Shown here: in pieces, positions 16,301-24,275 of the stretch
Position numbering within the stretch: the stretch's first letter is position 1
Layout: each line of letters begins with the position of its first letter
Origin: Coraliomargarita algicola
GTDB lineage: Bacteria > Verrucomicrobiota > Verrucomicrobiia > Opitutales > Coraliomargaritaceae
NCBI RefSeq assembly: GCF_033878955.1
Contig: NZ_CP138858.1
Coordinates: 1,736,001-1,800,000 of the forward strand
Direction: 5' to 3'
Length of the DNA: 64,000 nucleotides
The notes under the pieces: generated by a model
What the model was told of the DNA's origin: nothing
The model's database searches: none
Seen by the model: only the letters and a program-made list of their open reading frames with translations
Made by a program: the position numbers and the translations under genes

Positions 16301-17920
16301 ATGCGCATTCAATTTCTGCCCCGTTGCTTACTCTTATTTTCTGCCCTGACAAGCGCAGCCTTCCTCGGCTGCTCCAAAAACCAAAGTAACGTCGAAAAAG
16401 GCAACGCCGAGCAAGAGCTGTACATCGGTATCGGCACCGAACCAGAGGGACTCGACCCTCACATTGTAACGGGAGTTACGGAGCATTATGTGCTACTTTC
16501 CCTCTTTGAAGGACTCACCACCGTACACCCTGAAACACTAGCGATCGAGCCCGGCGTCGCGCAATCCTGGGACATCTCCCCCGACGGCTTACGCTACACC
16601 TTCCACCTCAATCCCAGTGCGAGTTGGTCCAACGGCGATCCACTTACAGCCGAAGATTTTCTCTTCGCTTACGAACGCATCCTCACCCCCGCCATGGGTG
16701 CCCCCTACGCCTACATGCTCTACTGCATTCGCGGTGCCGAAGCCTTCAATAAAGGCGAGCTGCAAGATTTCACACAAGTAGGTCTCAGCTCCCCCGATCC
16801 CCATACGCTCATGATCGAGCTTGAAGCCCCCACCCCTTATTTACTGAGTTTACCCACTCACTACACATGGTTCCCGCTACACAAGGCCAGCGTGCTCGCC
16901 CACGGCAGCATGACCGACCGCATTTCCAAATGGACCAAACCTGGAAATCTCGTCAGCAACGGCCCCTTCCAACTGGACACCTGGCGCCTCAACCACTCCA
17001 TTCACGTCACAAAAAACCCTCACTACACCGCTCGCGACAGCGTGCGACTCAATGGCATTCACTTTCTACCAATCGCCATCGACGCCGAGGAGCGCGCCTT
17101 CCGCACTCACCAACTGCACATCACCAGCACGGTGCCCATCCCACGCATCGACTGGTACCGCGAAAACCAGCCTGAGCGCATGCGTTTCGACACCTACCTC
17201 GGGGTCTACTACTACGCAATCAACACCGAACGTGGTCCACTCAAAGACCCACGCGTGCGCAAAGCACTCGCGTATTCCATCAACCGCGAAGCCCTCACCG
17301 AGCACGTGCTCAAAGGAGGACAAAAGCCCGCCTACAACTTCACCCCGCCCAACACGGCTGGCTATACCGCTAAAGTCCAATTGCCCTACGATCCCGAACT
17401 CGCACGACAACTACTGGCCGAGGCCGGCTACCCGAGAGGCGAAGGCTTCCCGACCTTTGAGCTCCTGTTCAACACCAGCGAATCCCACCGCACCGTTGCC
17501 GTTGCCATCCAACAAATGTGGAAAAAAGAACTCGGCATCGACATCGGACTCTACAACCAAGAATGGAAAGTTTATCTCGCCACCCGCAAAGCACGCGACT
17601 TCGACATCGTCAGAGCCGCCTGGATTGGCGACTACGTCGACCCCAACACCTTCCTCAGCTTAACCACCAGCGATAACGGCAATAACCACACGAACTGGGG
17701 CAGCACGCAGTATGACCAACTCATCCGCCAGGCTGCCTCCGAACAAGACCCCAGCGCACGCTACGCCCTCTTCCAAAAAGCTGAAAAAATCCTGATCGAC
17801 GAGATGCCGATCATCCCCATCTACTTCTACGTACGCAGCATGCTAATCGATGAATCTGTGCAAGGTTGGCACCCCAATATTTTGGATTACCATCCCTATC
17901 AAGATGTATGGCTGGACTAG
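16301..17920 (+). CDS. Peptide ABC transporter substrate-binding lipoprotein (OppA/DppA family)
   Basis: A 539-residue extracytoplasmic solute-binding protein of family 5 (SBP_bac_5). It has a lipoprotein signal: a basic N-terminus, a hydrophobic core and the lipobox AAFLGC near residue 24, so it is membrane-anchored. The family start YIGIGTEPEGLDPHIVTG, the block YTFHLNPSASWSNGDPLTAEDF, and the late segment YALFQKAEKILIDEMPIIPIYFYV are all present. Such proteins bind oligopeptides for import or murein-peptide recycling. No permease or ATPase genes follow, so it either uses a transporter encoded elsewhere or has an orphan role. Confidence 0.94.
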   Translation: MRIQFLPRCLLLFSALTSAAFLGCSKNQSNVEKGNAEQELYIGIGTEPEGLDPHIVTGVTEHYVLLSLFEGLTTVHPETLAIEPGVAQSWDISPDGLRYTFHLNPSASWSNGDPLTAEDFLFAYERILTPAMGAPYAYMLYCIRGAEAFNKGELQDFTQVGLSSPDPHTLMIELEAPTPYLLSLPTHYTWFPLHKASVLAHGSMTDRISKWTKPGNLVSNGPFQLDTWRLNHSIHVTKNPHYTARDSVRLNGIHFLPIAIDAEERAFRTHQLHITSTVPIPRIDWYRENQPERMRFDTYLGVYYYAINTERGPLKDPRVRKALAYSINREALTEHVLKGGQKPAYNFTPPNTAGYTAKVQLPYDPELARQLLAEAGYPRGEGFPTFELLFNTSESHRTVAVAIQQMWKKELGIDIGLYNQEWKVYLATRKARDFDIVRAAWIGDYVDPNTFLSLTTSDNGNNHTNWGSTQYDQLIRQAASEQDPSARYALFQKAEKILIDEMPIIPIYFYVRSMLIDESVQGWHPNILDYHPYQDVWLD

Positions 17921-18028
17921 ACTCCACATCCCCTCCCCCCGTGCCCCAGTCGTTGGAACCGAAGCTCAGAGCGAATCATCCAGCAGTACAAAACATTCAG
18001 CCCTCCCCCAAAATAGAGCTATAAAACT

Positions 18029-18043
18029 GACTCATAGTGAGTC
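18029..18043 (-). terminator. Short hairpin after the metalloprotease gene, weak terminator candidate
   Basis: GACTCA/TGAGTC with a three-base loop lies two bases past the stop codon; on the minus strand AGTTTTAT follows. The stem is short, so this is a weak candidate. Confidence 0.35.
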
Positions 18044-18045
18044 TC

Positions 18046-18900
18046 TCAATACAACGCACGCCGACGCACGACCATAAACGCGGCCCCCACACCTAAGATA
18101 AAAGCAAACGCCGAAGGCTCTGGCACTGCTTGCCCATAAATATCCAGCGCAACTTCATACCCAATATCATAGAAACTCTGTAAAGTCGTGTTGCTGAGCC
18201 AAGCCTCTCCAGTCAGATATCCGGTCATCAACTCGTTATCCAGCGTCAAACCATTATTGATACTGGTATACACGATACCATCGCCAGGATCGTCTCTAGA
18301 ATCGGCCTCTTCATAGGTGCCCAAATCAACTCCCATATTCCAATGGCCATTCGCCGTTCCAGCGCCTCCATCTAATTCAACAGGTATATAGCTGGCTCCA
18401 GCTTGATCGAACTCAATTTGAAAGGCAGACAGCGCAGCGGCCCCGGTATATTGCCCCGTGCCCGAACTATAGACTCCATTTAATCCCCAGAGCGTTCCAA
18501 GCCCTAATACATGGCCAAGCTCATGTCGAATCACACTGTCAAAAATCCCAGCGGCAACCAGAGAATCGATATCCACAGTATCAAACGTCATATCCCCTTC
18601 TGTCGTCTCCACAAACGTGCCACCGAAATTACCATATGTTGGCCCCGCAGAACCTAATACGCCCCCTGCCCCGTCGATTTCGGATAAATTCACATTGACC
18701 AGCACTTGAGTGGGTGCGTTCAAGCCAGTGTCGCGATAGCCAGTCAACTGCGACTCCCAGAAAGATTCTGCTGAAGAAAATGCTGCTCCATAGCTCTCAA
18801 TATCCTCGGAAGAAGTGGTCCCATAATCCAAAACAATATTAATGGCGGGGTATGCTGTAGAGGCCGCACAAAAAGTCAGAATCGGTATAGAACGAAACAT
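18046..18900 (-). CDS. Secreted M8/leishmanolysin-like metalloprotease with PEP-CTERM anchor
   Basis: A 284-residue exported protein. After a signal peptide (about residues 1-18) it has the zinc motif HELGHVLGLGT with His126, Glu127 and His130, a third candidate ligand His186 in NGHWNMG, and DNELMTG around Met225, the Met-turn layout of leishmanolysin-like (M8) proteases. The C-terminus carries a PEP-CTERM sorting signal: VPEPSAFAF, a hydrophobic segment and a terminal Arg cluster (VVRRRALY), so it is expected to be processed by an exosortase and tied to the cell surface or extracellular matrix. No exosortase is in the window. It is alone on the minus strand, convergent with the peptide-binding protein. 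Confidence 0.83.
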   Translation of the reverse strand: MFRSIPILTFCAASTAYPAINIVLDYGTTSSEDIESYGAAFSSAESFWESQLTGYRDTGLNAPTQVLVNVNLSEIDGAGGVLGSAGPTYGNFGGTFVETTEGDMTFDTVDIDSLVAAGIFDSVIRHELGHVLGLGTLWGLNGVYSSGTGQYTGAAALSAFQIEFDQAGASYIPVELDGGAGTANGHWNMGVDLGTYEEADSRDDPGDGIVYTSINNGLTLDNELMTGYLTGEAWLSNTTLQSFYDIGYEVALDIYGQAVPEPSAFAFILGVGAAFMVVRRRALY

Positions 18901-19078
18901 AGAGGGGAGCTAAACTAGAAAAAACCACTTTGATATGAGTTCTGCCCATTGGTAGTGAGCAAACACTCTAAAGAACAAATCACTAGATCAGTAAACTCCA
19001 CAATTGGCAAGCCATGTAGCCTCTCCATATAGGAGAATATTGCCCCATCCCAATACCTGCGAATTCAGGACGAACGCA

Positions 19079-19960
19079 TCACATGCGCAGACCTTCGAGC
19101 AATTTTCTCGCAGCTTTAGAAAGTTGTGTGCCACTACGGTGCAGTAAGTAAATCTTACGAGTTGGCATCGGACTGGCAAATCGCCGTAAAGCGACGTTGA
19201 GCATCTTGCGACCATTCACCGCAAGCTCTGGCACCACCGCGATGCCGAGATTAGCTGCGACCATTGCCAGCGCAGTCTCCAGTTGATCACATTGGAGCCG
19301 AGCATGACACTCGTGAAGCCCACAAGCCCGCAACACCTGATCACGTAAACAATGGCCGTCCTTTAAATGAATCAATTCGTCCGCCCGCAGTGATTGGGTC
19401 GTGGGGGCAGCACTCTGCTGCGTCAATGGATGCCCTTCATAAGTGGCGAGTAAGAGGGTCTCACTAAAGAGTTGCTGCGTCTGTAACGAATACTTCTTCA
19501 GCTCCTTATCAGCAACGTCACTCAAGATTGCAAACTCAAGCTTTCCCGAAACAATTTCCTGTATTAAAGAACTGGTGCGGTCCTCGATCACCTCAATTTC
19601 TATACTGGGGTACTCACGCTGAAACTCAGTAAAAAGACGCGGCAGTAAATAAGGTGCCAGAGTCGGAATAATTCCAAAATGAACTTTGCCCAACTGCAGC
19701 TCACTGCGCGCACGCAGCTGTTCCCGCAAGATCGACTCTTCGCGCAATAAACGCTTTGCATGACGCAGCAGCAACTCTCCCCCTGCAGTCAATTCAATCC
19801 CGCGTGGACGACGCTCCATCAGCTGCTCCCCCACCTCTTCTTCCAAGGACATAATCTGCTGACTCAGCGAGGGCTGACTGATCGAGCAGCGTTTCGCCGC
19901 AGCACTGATCGAGCCCGCTTCGGCGGCCTCTGTAAAATAACGCAACTGACGTAAATCCAT
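19079..19960 (-). CDS. oxyR: OxyR-type LysR family redox regulator
   Basis: A 293-residue LysR-type regulator. The N-terminal winged helix (MDLRQLRYFTEAAEAGSISAAAKRCSISQPSLSQQI) is followed by the sensory domain. The redox switch of OxyR is recognisable: GHCLRDQ with Cys204, and Cys213 nine residues later (numbering from this start), the same spacing as Cys199 and Cys208 in E. coli OxyR. It is therefore expected to sense peroxide by disulfide formation and activate the divergent catalase gene. The frame extends to 19987, but domain alignment favours the ATG at 19960. An ATAG-N7-CTAT site lies 27 bases upstream of this start. Confidence 0.93.
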   Translation of the reverse strand: MDLRQLRYFTEAAEAGSISAAAKRCSISQPSLSQQIMSLEEEVGEQLMERRPRGIELTAGGELLLRHAKRLLREESILREQLRARSELQLGKVHFGIIPTLAPYLLPRLFTEFQREYPSIEIEVIEDRTSSLIQEIVSGKLEFAILSDVADKELKKYSLQTQQLFSETLLLATYEGHPLTQQSAAPTTQSLRADELIHLKDGHCLRDQVLRACGLHECHARLQCDQLETALAMVAANLGIAVVPELAVNGRKMLNVALRRFASPMPTRKIYLLHRSGTQLSKAARKLLEGLRM

Positions 19961-19987
19961 GCGACGAGTAAAACATAAACAACACAC

Positions 19988-20052
19988 ATAGGCAAAACCT
20001 ATATTCAGTATTTTTCAAAAATGTTTTACCTATATCAATTCACTCGCATGAT
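19988..20052 (+). promoter_or_regulatory. OxyR-type operator and candidate katA promoter
   Basis: ATAG (19988-19991), seven bases, CTAT (19999-20002) exactly match one half of the OxyR consensus (ATAG-N7-CTAT-N7-ATAG-N7-CTAT). The second half at 20010-20024 is poor (ATTT, ATGT). ACCTATAT is repeated at 19997-20004 and 20028-20035, 31 bases apart. A possible promoter, TTTACC (20025-20030) and CATGAT (20047-20052), lies next to the site on the catalase side. Confidence 0.6.
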
Positions 20053-20087
20053 CATTGTCAGTTAAACAACTCAACCCATGAATCACT

Positions 20088-21527
20088 ATGAGTAAGACAC
20101 ATAAACAAATGACAACTACGGCGGGTAATCCGATCGCCGATAATCAGAATTCAATGACAGCCGGCGCACGCGGTCCGGTACTGATGCAAGACTATCAGCT
20201 ATTGGAAAAGTTGGCCCACCAGAACCGTGAGCGCATTCCTGAACGCGTAGTACACGCCAAGGGTTCAGGTGCATTTGGAAAGCTCACCATCACTCACGAC
20301 ATCACCCAATACTCTAAAGCGGCCGTTTTCTCTGAAATCGGCAAAGAGACAGAATGCTTACTTCGTTTCTCGACTGTTGCCGGGGAACGTGGAGCCGCAG
20401 ATGCCGAGCGCGATGTCCGCGGCTGGGCCTTAAAATTCTACACTGATGAAGGCAACTGGGATTTAGTGGGCAACAACACACCCGTATTTTTTGTAAGAGA
20501 CCCACTCAAGTTTCCCGACTTCATTCACACCCAGAAGCGTCATCCTAAGACCAATATGCGCAGTGCCACCGCCATGTGGGACTTCTGGTCCTTGAGCCCC
20601 GAAAGCCTGCATCAAGTCACCATATTGATGTCTGACCGCGGCTTGCCCAAAAGTTACCGCCACACCAATGGATATGGCTCACATACCTACAGTTTTATCA
20701 ATGCAAAGAATGAGCGTTTTTGGGTAAAGTTCCACTTCAAGACCCGTCAGGGCATTGAAACCATGACCAACGAAGAAGCCGCCAAATTAATCGGCGAAGA
20801 TCGTGAATCTTCCCAGAAAGACCTCTACCAAGCGATTGAAGACGGCAATTATCCGCAATGGGACTTCAAGATTCAGGTGATGCCGGAAGCGGACGCTGAG
20901 AACTACTCAATCAATCCCTTCGACCTGACTAAAGTGTGGCCGCACGCGGATTATCCTTTAATCGATGTCGGAACTTTAGAGCTTAATCGCAATCCGGAAA
21001 ATTACTTTCAGGAAATAGAGCAAGCGGCATTTTCGCCCTCTAACATCGTGCCAGGTATTAGCTTCTCACCCGATAAAATGTTGCAGGCGCGCATCTTCTC
21101 CTATGCAGACGCCCACCGCTATCGAGTCGGCACCTGGTATGAATCGCTTCCAGTCAATCGCCCGAGGTCGGCAGTCAATACCTATCACATGGACGGCTCG
21201 ATGAATGCCCACACACCCGCAAGCAGCGATGCCTACTATGAGCCCAACTCCATGGGGGGCCCGACAGAAGACGCCCGCTTTGCGGAGCCGGCACTGAAGA
21301 TTTCCGGTGATGCCGACCGCTACAATCATCGCGAGGGCAACGACGACTACACCCAAGCCGGCAATCTCTTCCGCTTAATGAGCGAAGATCAAAAGCAACA
21401 ACTGTGCAGCAACATTGCAGCCGCCATGCAAGGCGTGCCACAACACATCGTAGAGCGACAACTCGCACACTTCGACCAGGCCGATCCAGCCTACGGAACC
21501 GGCGTGCGCGCAGCACTTAAAGCATAG
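20088..21527 (+). CDS. katA: Haem catalase, small-subunit clade 3 type
   Basis: A 479-residue monofunctional catalase that decomposes hydrogen peroxide. Catalytic His56 lies in RVVHAKGSG, Asn129 in LVGNNTPVFF, and the proximal haem ligand Tyr339 with Arg335 in RIFSYADAHRYRVG. The length and the opening (TTTAGNPIADNQNSMTAG) are those of clade 3 enzymes such as Pseudomonas KatA, which also bind NADPH. There is no signal peptide, so it is cytosolic. It sits divergent to the OxyR gene with an OxyR-type site between them and is followed by an ankyrin gene after 12 bases; the katA-ankyrin pair is a known arrangement. Confidence 0.98.
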   Translation: MSKTHKQMTTTAGNPIADNQNSMTAGARGPVLMQDYQLLEKLAHQNRERIPERVVHAKGSGAFGKLTITHDITQYSKAAVFSEIGKETECLLRFSTVAGERGAADAERDVRGWALKFYTDEGNWDLVGNNTPVFFVRDPLKFPDFIHTQKRHPKTNMRSATAMWDFWSLSPESLHQVTILMSDRGLPKSYRHTNGYGSHTYSFINAKNERFWVKFHFKTRQGIETMTNEEAAKLIGEDRESSQKDLYQAIEDGNYPQWDFKIQVMPEADAENYSINPFDLTKVWPHADYPLIDVGTLELNRNPENYFQEIEQAAFSPSNIVPGISFSPDKMLQARIFSYADAHRYRVGTWYESLPVNRPRSAVNTYHMDGSMNAHTPASSDAYYEPNSMGGPTEDARFAEPALKISGDADRYNHREGNDDYTQAGNLFRLMSEDQKQQLCSNIAAAMQGVPQHIVERQLAHFDQADPAYGTGVRAALKA

Positions 21528-21539
21528 AGGCTTAAGATT

Positions 21540-22043
21540 ATGATTACCGAAACCGAAGAAAAACGATACGTAGAACTGCAACAGATCGCGCTCGACGCAG
21601 CACGCGCGGGCGATGTGGAAACATTGCGTCCAATGATCCAGGCGGGACTCCCGGTCGAGCTCAAGGACAGCAAGGGAAATAGCCTACTAATGCTGGCGGC
21701 CTATCATGGCAATGTGCAAGCCGTGCGCATGTTACTGGCCGAAGGGGCCAACCCCGATGCACGCAACGATCGCGCACAAACACCTCTGGCTGGAGTCGCC
21801 TTCAAAGGCTATCTGGAAGTCGCACAAGTGCTGGTCGAAACCGGCGCAGATGCCAACGCAGATCAAGGTGGCGGACGCACACCAGTGATGTTTGCCGCAA
21901 TGTTCGGCCACCAGACAATGGTCGAGTATTTGGAATCGAAGATCGAAACGAAGCAGCAATCGCGAATTTGGGGTTTGAAAGTCGATACCTTGGCACGTTT
22001 CACAAGTGGGTTGCGTCGCCTCTTTCGCTTCGCATCTGCCTAA
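21540..22043 (+). CDS. Ankyrin-repeat protein of the catalase operon (AnkB-like)
   Basis: A 167-residue protein with three to four ankyrin repeats: GDVETLRPMIQAGLPVELKD, GNSLLMLAAYHGNVQAVRML with LAEGANPDARND, TPLAGVAFKGYLEVAQVLVETGADANAD, and TPVMFAAMFGHQTMVEYL. In Pseudomonas an AnkB protein encoded next to KatA is needed for full catalase activity; a similar partner role is inferred here from the 12-base spacing behind the catalase gene. The bacterial AnkB examples I know are periplasmic, but no export signal is seen here, so it is likely cytosolic. The C-terminus after residue 140 is basic and unmatched. Confidence 0.85.
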   Translation: MITETEEKRYVELQQIALDAARAGDVETLRPMIQAGLPVELKDSKGNSLLMLAAYHGNVQAVRMLLAEGANPDARNDRAQTPLAGVAFKGYLEVAQVLVETGADANADQGGGRTPVMFAAMFGHQTMVEYLESKIETKQQSRIWGLKVDTLARFTSGLRRLFRFASA

Positions 22044-22053
22044 TCGACTTTTT

Positions 22054-22098
22054 GCAGCTGCTTGCTTTATTACATACGGAGATAAAGCAAGCAGCTGC
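22054..22098. repeat. 17-bp perfect inverted repeat after the catalase operon
   Basis: GCAGCTGCTTGCTTTAT (22054-22070) pairs perfectly with 22082-22098 around an 11-base loop. No T tract follows on the plus strand, so it may protect the 3' end of the mRNA or be a termination element helped by the next hairpin. Confidence 0.8.
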
Positions 22099-22123
22099 CC
22101 GAACTCCTGGATTATCCAAGAAA

Positions 22124-22168
22124 CAAAAAATGGGCCACTCCTCCGAATGGAAGAGTGGCCTCTTTTTT
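22124..22168. terminator. Bidirectional Rho-independent terminator
   Basis: GGCCACTC (22133-22140) and GAGTGGCC (22153-22160) form an 8-bp GC-rich stem. TCTTTTTT follows on the plus strand and a T-rich tract (from AAACAAAAAA) on the minus strand, so it can end both the catalase operon and the convergent porin transcript. Confidence 0.88.
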
Positions 22169-22250
22169 ACTAGTTGGACTTGCCCCGGCGCGAACGAAGT
22201 ACGGCCGCAGACAAATCCTTATCACCCCCAGTGACAAATGTTATGCGAGT

Positions 22251-23459
22251 CTAGAACGACATGCCGATCCATGCGCCAACAACGAAGGCATCATCGACAT
22301 TACCATTTGTGCCTCCACCTGGATCCACGATATATTGAACCGCTGGCTGGATGTAGAAGGCTGGTGTTAACTGAATTCGATGTCCCAGTTCGAAGACCAT
22401 TTCGGAATCGACATCAGCAAGCGTTACGTGATCGCCGTATTCATCGCTGACTTGACCATAGGTGGCAAAGAACACCGTGTGATCGTTTTCACGTCCGGGA
22501 ATCAAACCCTTCCAGTTGGCACCACCGCTGATTTGGAGAGGAATTTTAGCAGATTCCTCTTGTGGATTATAAGCACCAAAGGCGAAAAGGCGCAGGCCTT
22601 CGGCCACCTCGACTTCACCATGACCGTAGACGGTCGTCATGCTTGAAGATTCACCACCATCGAAGTCAGTGTAATCATACACAGAATGAGCGACCCCAAA
22701 ATAGAAGCGTGCGGGACGGTCAAAAACGTCTGGCGTCCAGTCGTACTGCGCCATGTAAGTAACGCCGTCATCACTATCGATCCCCCAATCAGTCCCTTTC
22801 AAGTGTGTGCCAAAAGGGTTGTCATTAATCTGGTATGCACCCAATTGAAACTGATGCTCATCACTGATCTTATACTTCGCACGTGCGCCCCACAGAGCGA
22901 GTGGGAAGGAAAAGATCTGTGCATTATCCAACATCATGGAACGAATCGGACCGTTGATGGACGTGCTCAGTGAATAACGATACAAATCGCTGTTGGCGAA
23001 ATCCTCATCCATGGATGTCCGACCAAATTTAATCGCCAGGTTATCGCCAAACATTTTCTCCAGCCAGACTTCATACAACCAAGTGACCTGTCCATCAGCA
23101 CCGCCATTGATTGTCATCGGGTCGTAAATGCCGCCTACGTTGTGGGAAATGCCGTTACCATGACGATTGACGATGGAGATTTTCCCAGTGGTGGTGTCCC
23201 AACCAAACATTTTTTCAAAATCCAATCGTACACCTGCATAAACTTGGCCGGTGAACTGATCATCGTGTTGAATCCCTCCACTAACGCTCGCTGCGGCAAT
23301 GGAATCGTAATACAGGAAGGCATCGATGCCTTTATCTTCGAGGCTGGTGCGCAAGCCGCCCCAGTCCCCAGTCACCTGCTCGCGTTCATTCCAGGCCTCA
23401 CCATTTGCAAATGCGATGCTGGTTAAGCCAATTAACATTGTAGTTGTTATTATTTTCAT
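22251..23459 (-). CDS. OprB-type carbohydrate-selective outer membrane porin
   Basis: A 402-residue outer membrane beta-barrel protein with a cleavable signal (MKIITTTMLIGLTSIAFANG). The mature N-terminus with VTGDWGGLRTSLEDKGIDAFLYYDS is the typical OprB opening, seen in glucose-inducible porins of Pseudomonas and relatives, and the protein ends in the aromatic AWIGMSF expected for barrel assembly. It should let sugars pass to the periplasm. It is the last gene of the minus-strand sugar operon, with a 120-base AT-rich space before it, and ends near the bidirectional terminator. Confidence 0.93.
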   Translation of the reverse strand: MKIITTTMLIGLTSIAFANGEAWNEREQVTGDWGGLRTSLEDKGIDAFLYYDSIAAASVSGGIQHDDQFTGQVYAGVRLDFEKMFGWDTTTGKISIVNRHGNGISHNVGGIYDPMTINGGADGQVTWLYEVWLEKMFGDNLAIKFGRTSMDEDFANSDLYRYSLSTSINGPIRSMMLDNAQIFSFPLALWGARAKYKISDEHQFQLGAYQINDNPFGTHLKGTDWGIDSDDGVTYMAQYDWTPDVFDRPARFYFGVAHSVYDYTDFDGGESSSMTTVYGHGEVEVAEGLRLFAFGAYNPQEESAKIPLQISGGANWKGLIPGRENDHTVFFATYGQVSDEYGDHVTLADVDSEMVFELGHRIQLTPAFYIQPAVQYIVDPGGGTNGNVDDAFVVGAWIGMSF

Positions 23460-23579
23460 ATCGTTATTCTTTGAGGTTTTTATTGCTTATTCGTTAGTAT
23501 TTCCTTCGTGCCAGATGGGAAAATATAGAAAATTAAAATTGTTGGTGACTTGTCAGCGGACGGGCCGCCAAGTGGAATC

Positions 23580-24236
23580 TTAGCGACGGCGTTGGAGTGC
23601 TTGATCAATCGCATCCAATAAGAGAGGGTCGACCTCTTGTTGAGAAACAGTTTGAACCGGTGTGACTGGCTCAATGGACTCAAACATTCGAACGGCATCG
23701 AGCAGCCATTCATCGGTGGTTCGAACAGAAATGATCGCAGTATTGATCACCAAGTCGAAATCAGTCGCGTCACTGTCTTTTTTGTTATAAAACAACTTCA
23801 CAAATTTCTTTCGAGCTTTGTCATCCAATACGATGCGCTCTTCGACTTGCTCAGGGTCATCACATTCTTCACGTGCCATCATGCGTTGAACACGCACCGC
23901 GAGAGGCGCCTGTAAGCGAACCTTCAATACATTACTGTAATCACTCAGAGCCGCATACGCACCTCGTGCTAGAATTACGGTCCGTCCGCGATACGCCAGG
24001 GCTTTCATCGTATCGTTCAACATCGAAATAACCTGTATGTTCTTCGAGTTGGTCAGGTCCCATAGATTGGGAGTCGAATTATAGAGCTTACCAAAGCGTG
24101 TGATGCCGTATTGCTCCAAAGTTGCTTGCAAGATGGCCTTATCGACCAGATCGTATCCCAGTGCTTCGGCTAAGCGTTTTGCGATTTCGCCCGCATCACT
24201 ACCAATCAATCTAGAAATTGCTATTGTCGTATTCAT
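23580..24236 (-). CDS. Cytidylate kinase-like family protein
   Basis: A 218-residue protein of the cytidylate-kinase-like family. The opening ISRLIGSDAGEIAKRLAEALGYDLVDKAIL resembles the family N-terminus ISRxxGSGGxEIAxxLA, but the P-loop is altered (GSDAGE, no Lys-Ser/Thr), as in many members. RTVILARGAYAAL and the Arg-rich lid-like VRVQRMMAREE further support the fold. The C-terminal tail is extra. True cytidylate kinases use CMP and are larger in this region; the function of this family is unproven. It lies between the ABC permease and the porin gene, in the same direction, which is an odd place for a nucleotide kinase. Confidence 0.82.
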   Translation of the reverse strand: MNTTIAISRLIGSDAGEIAKRLAEALGYDLVDKAILQATLEQYGITRFGKLYNSTPNLWDLTNSKNIQVISMLNDTMKALAYRGRTVILARGAYAALSDYSNVLKVRLQAPLAVRVQRMMAREECDDPEQVEERIVLDDKARKKFVKLFYNKKDSDATDFDLVINTAIISVRTTDEWLLDAVRMFESIEPVTPVQTVSQQEVDPLLLDAIDQALQRRR

Positions 24237-24275
24237 GACATCTACCTCCTATGGCTTGTTAGATTAAATAAAGGC

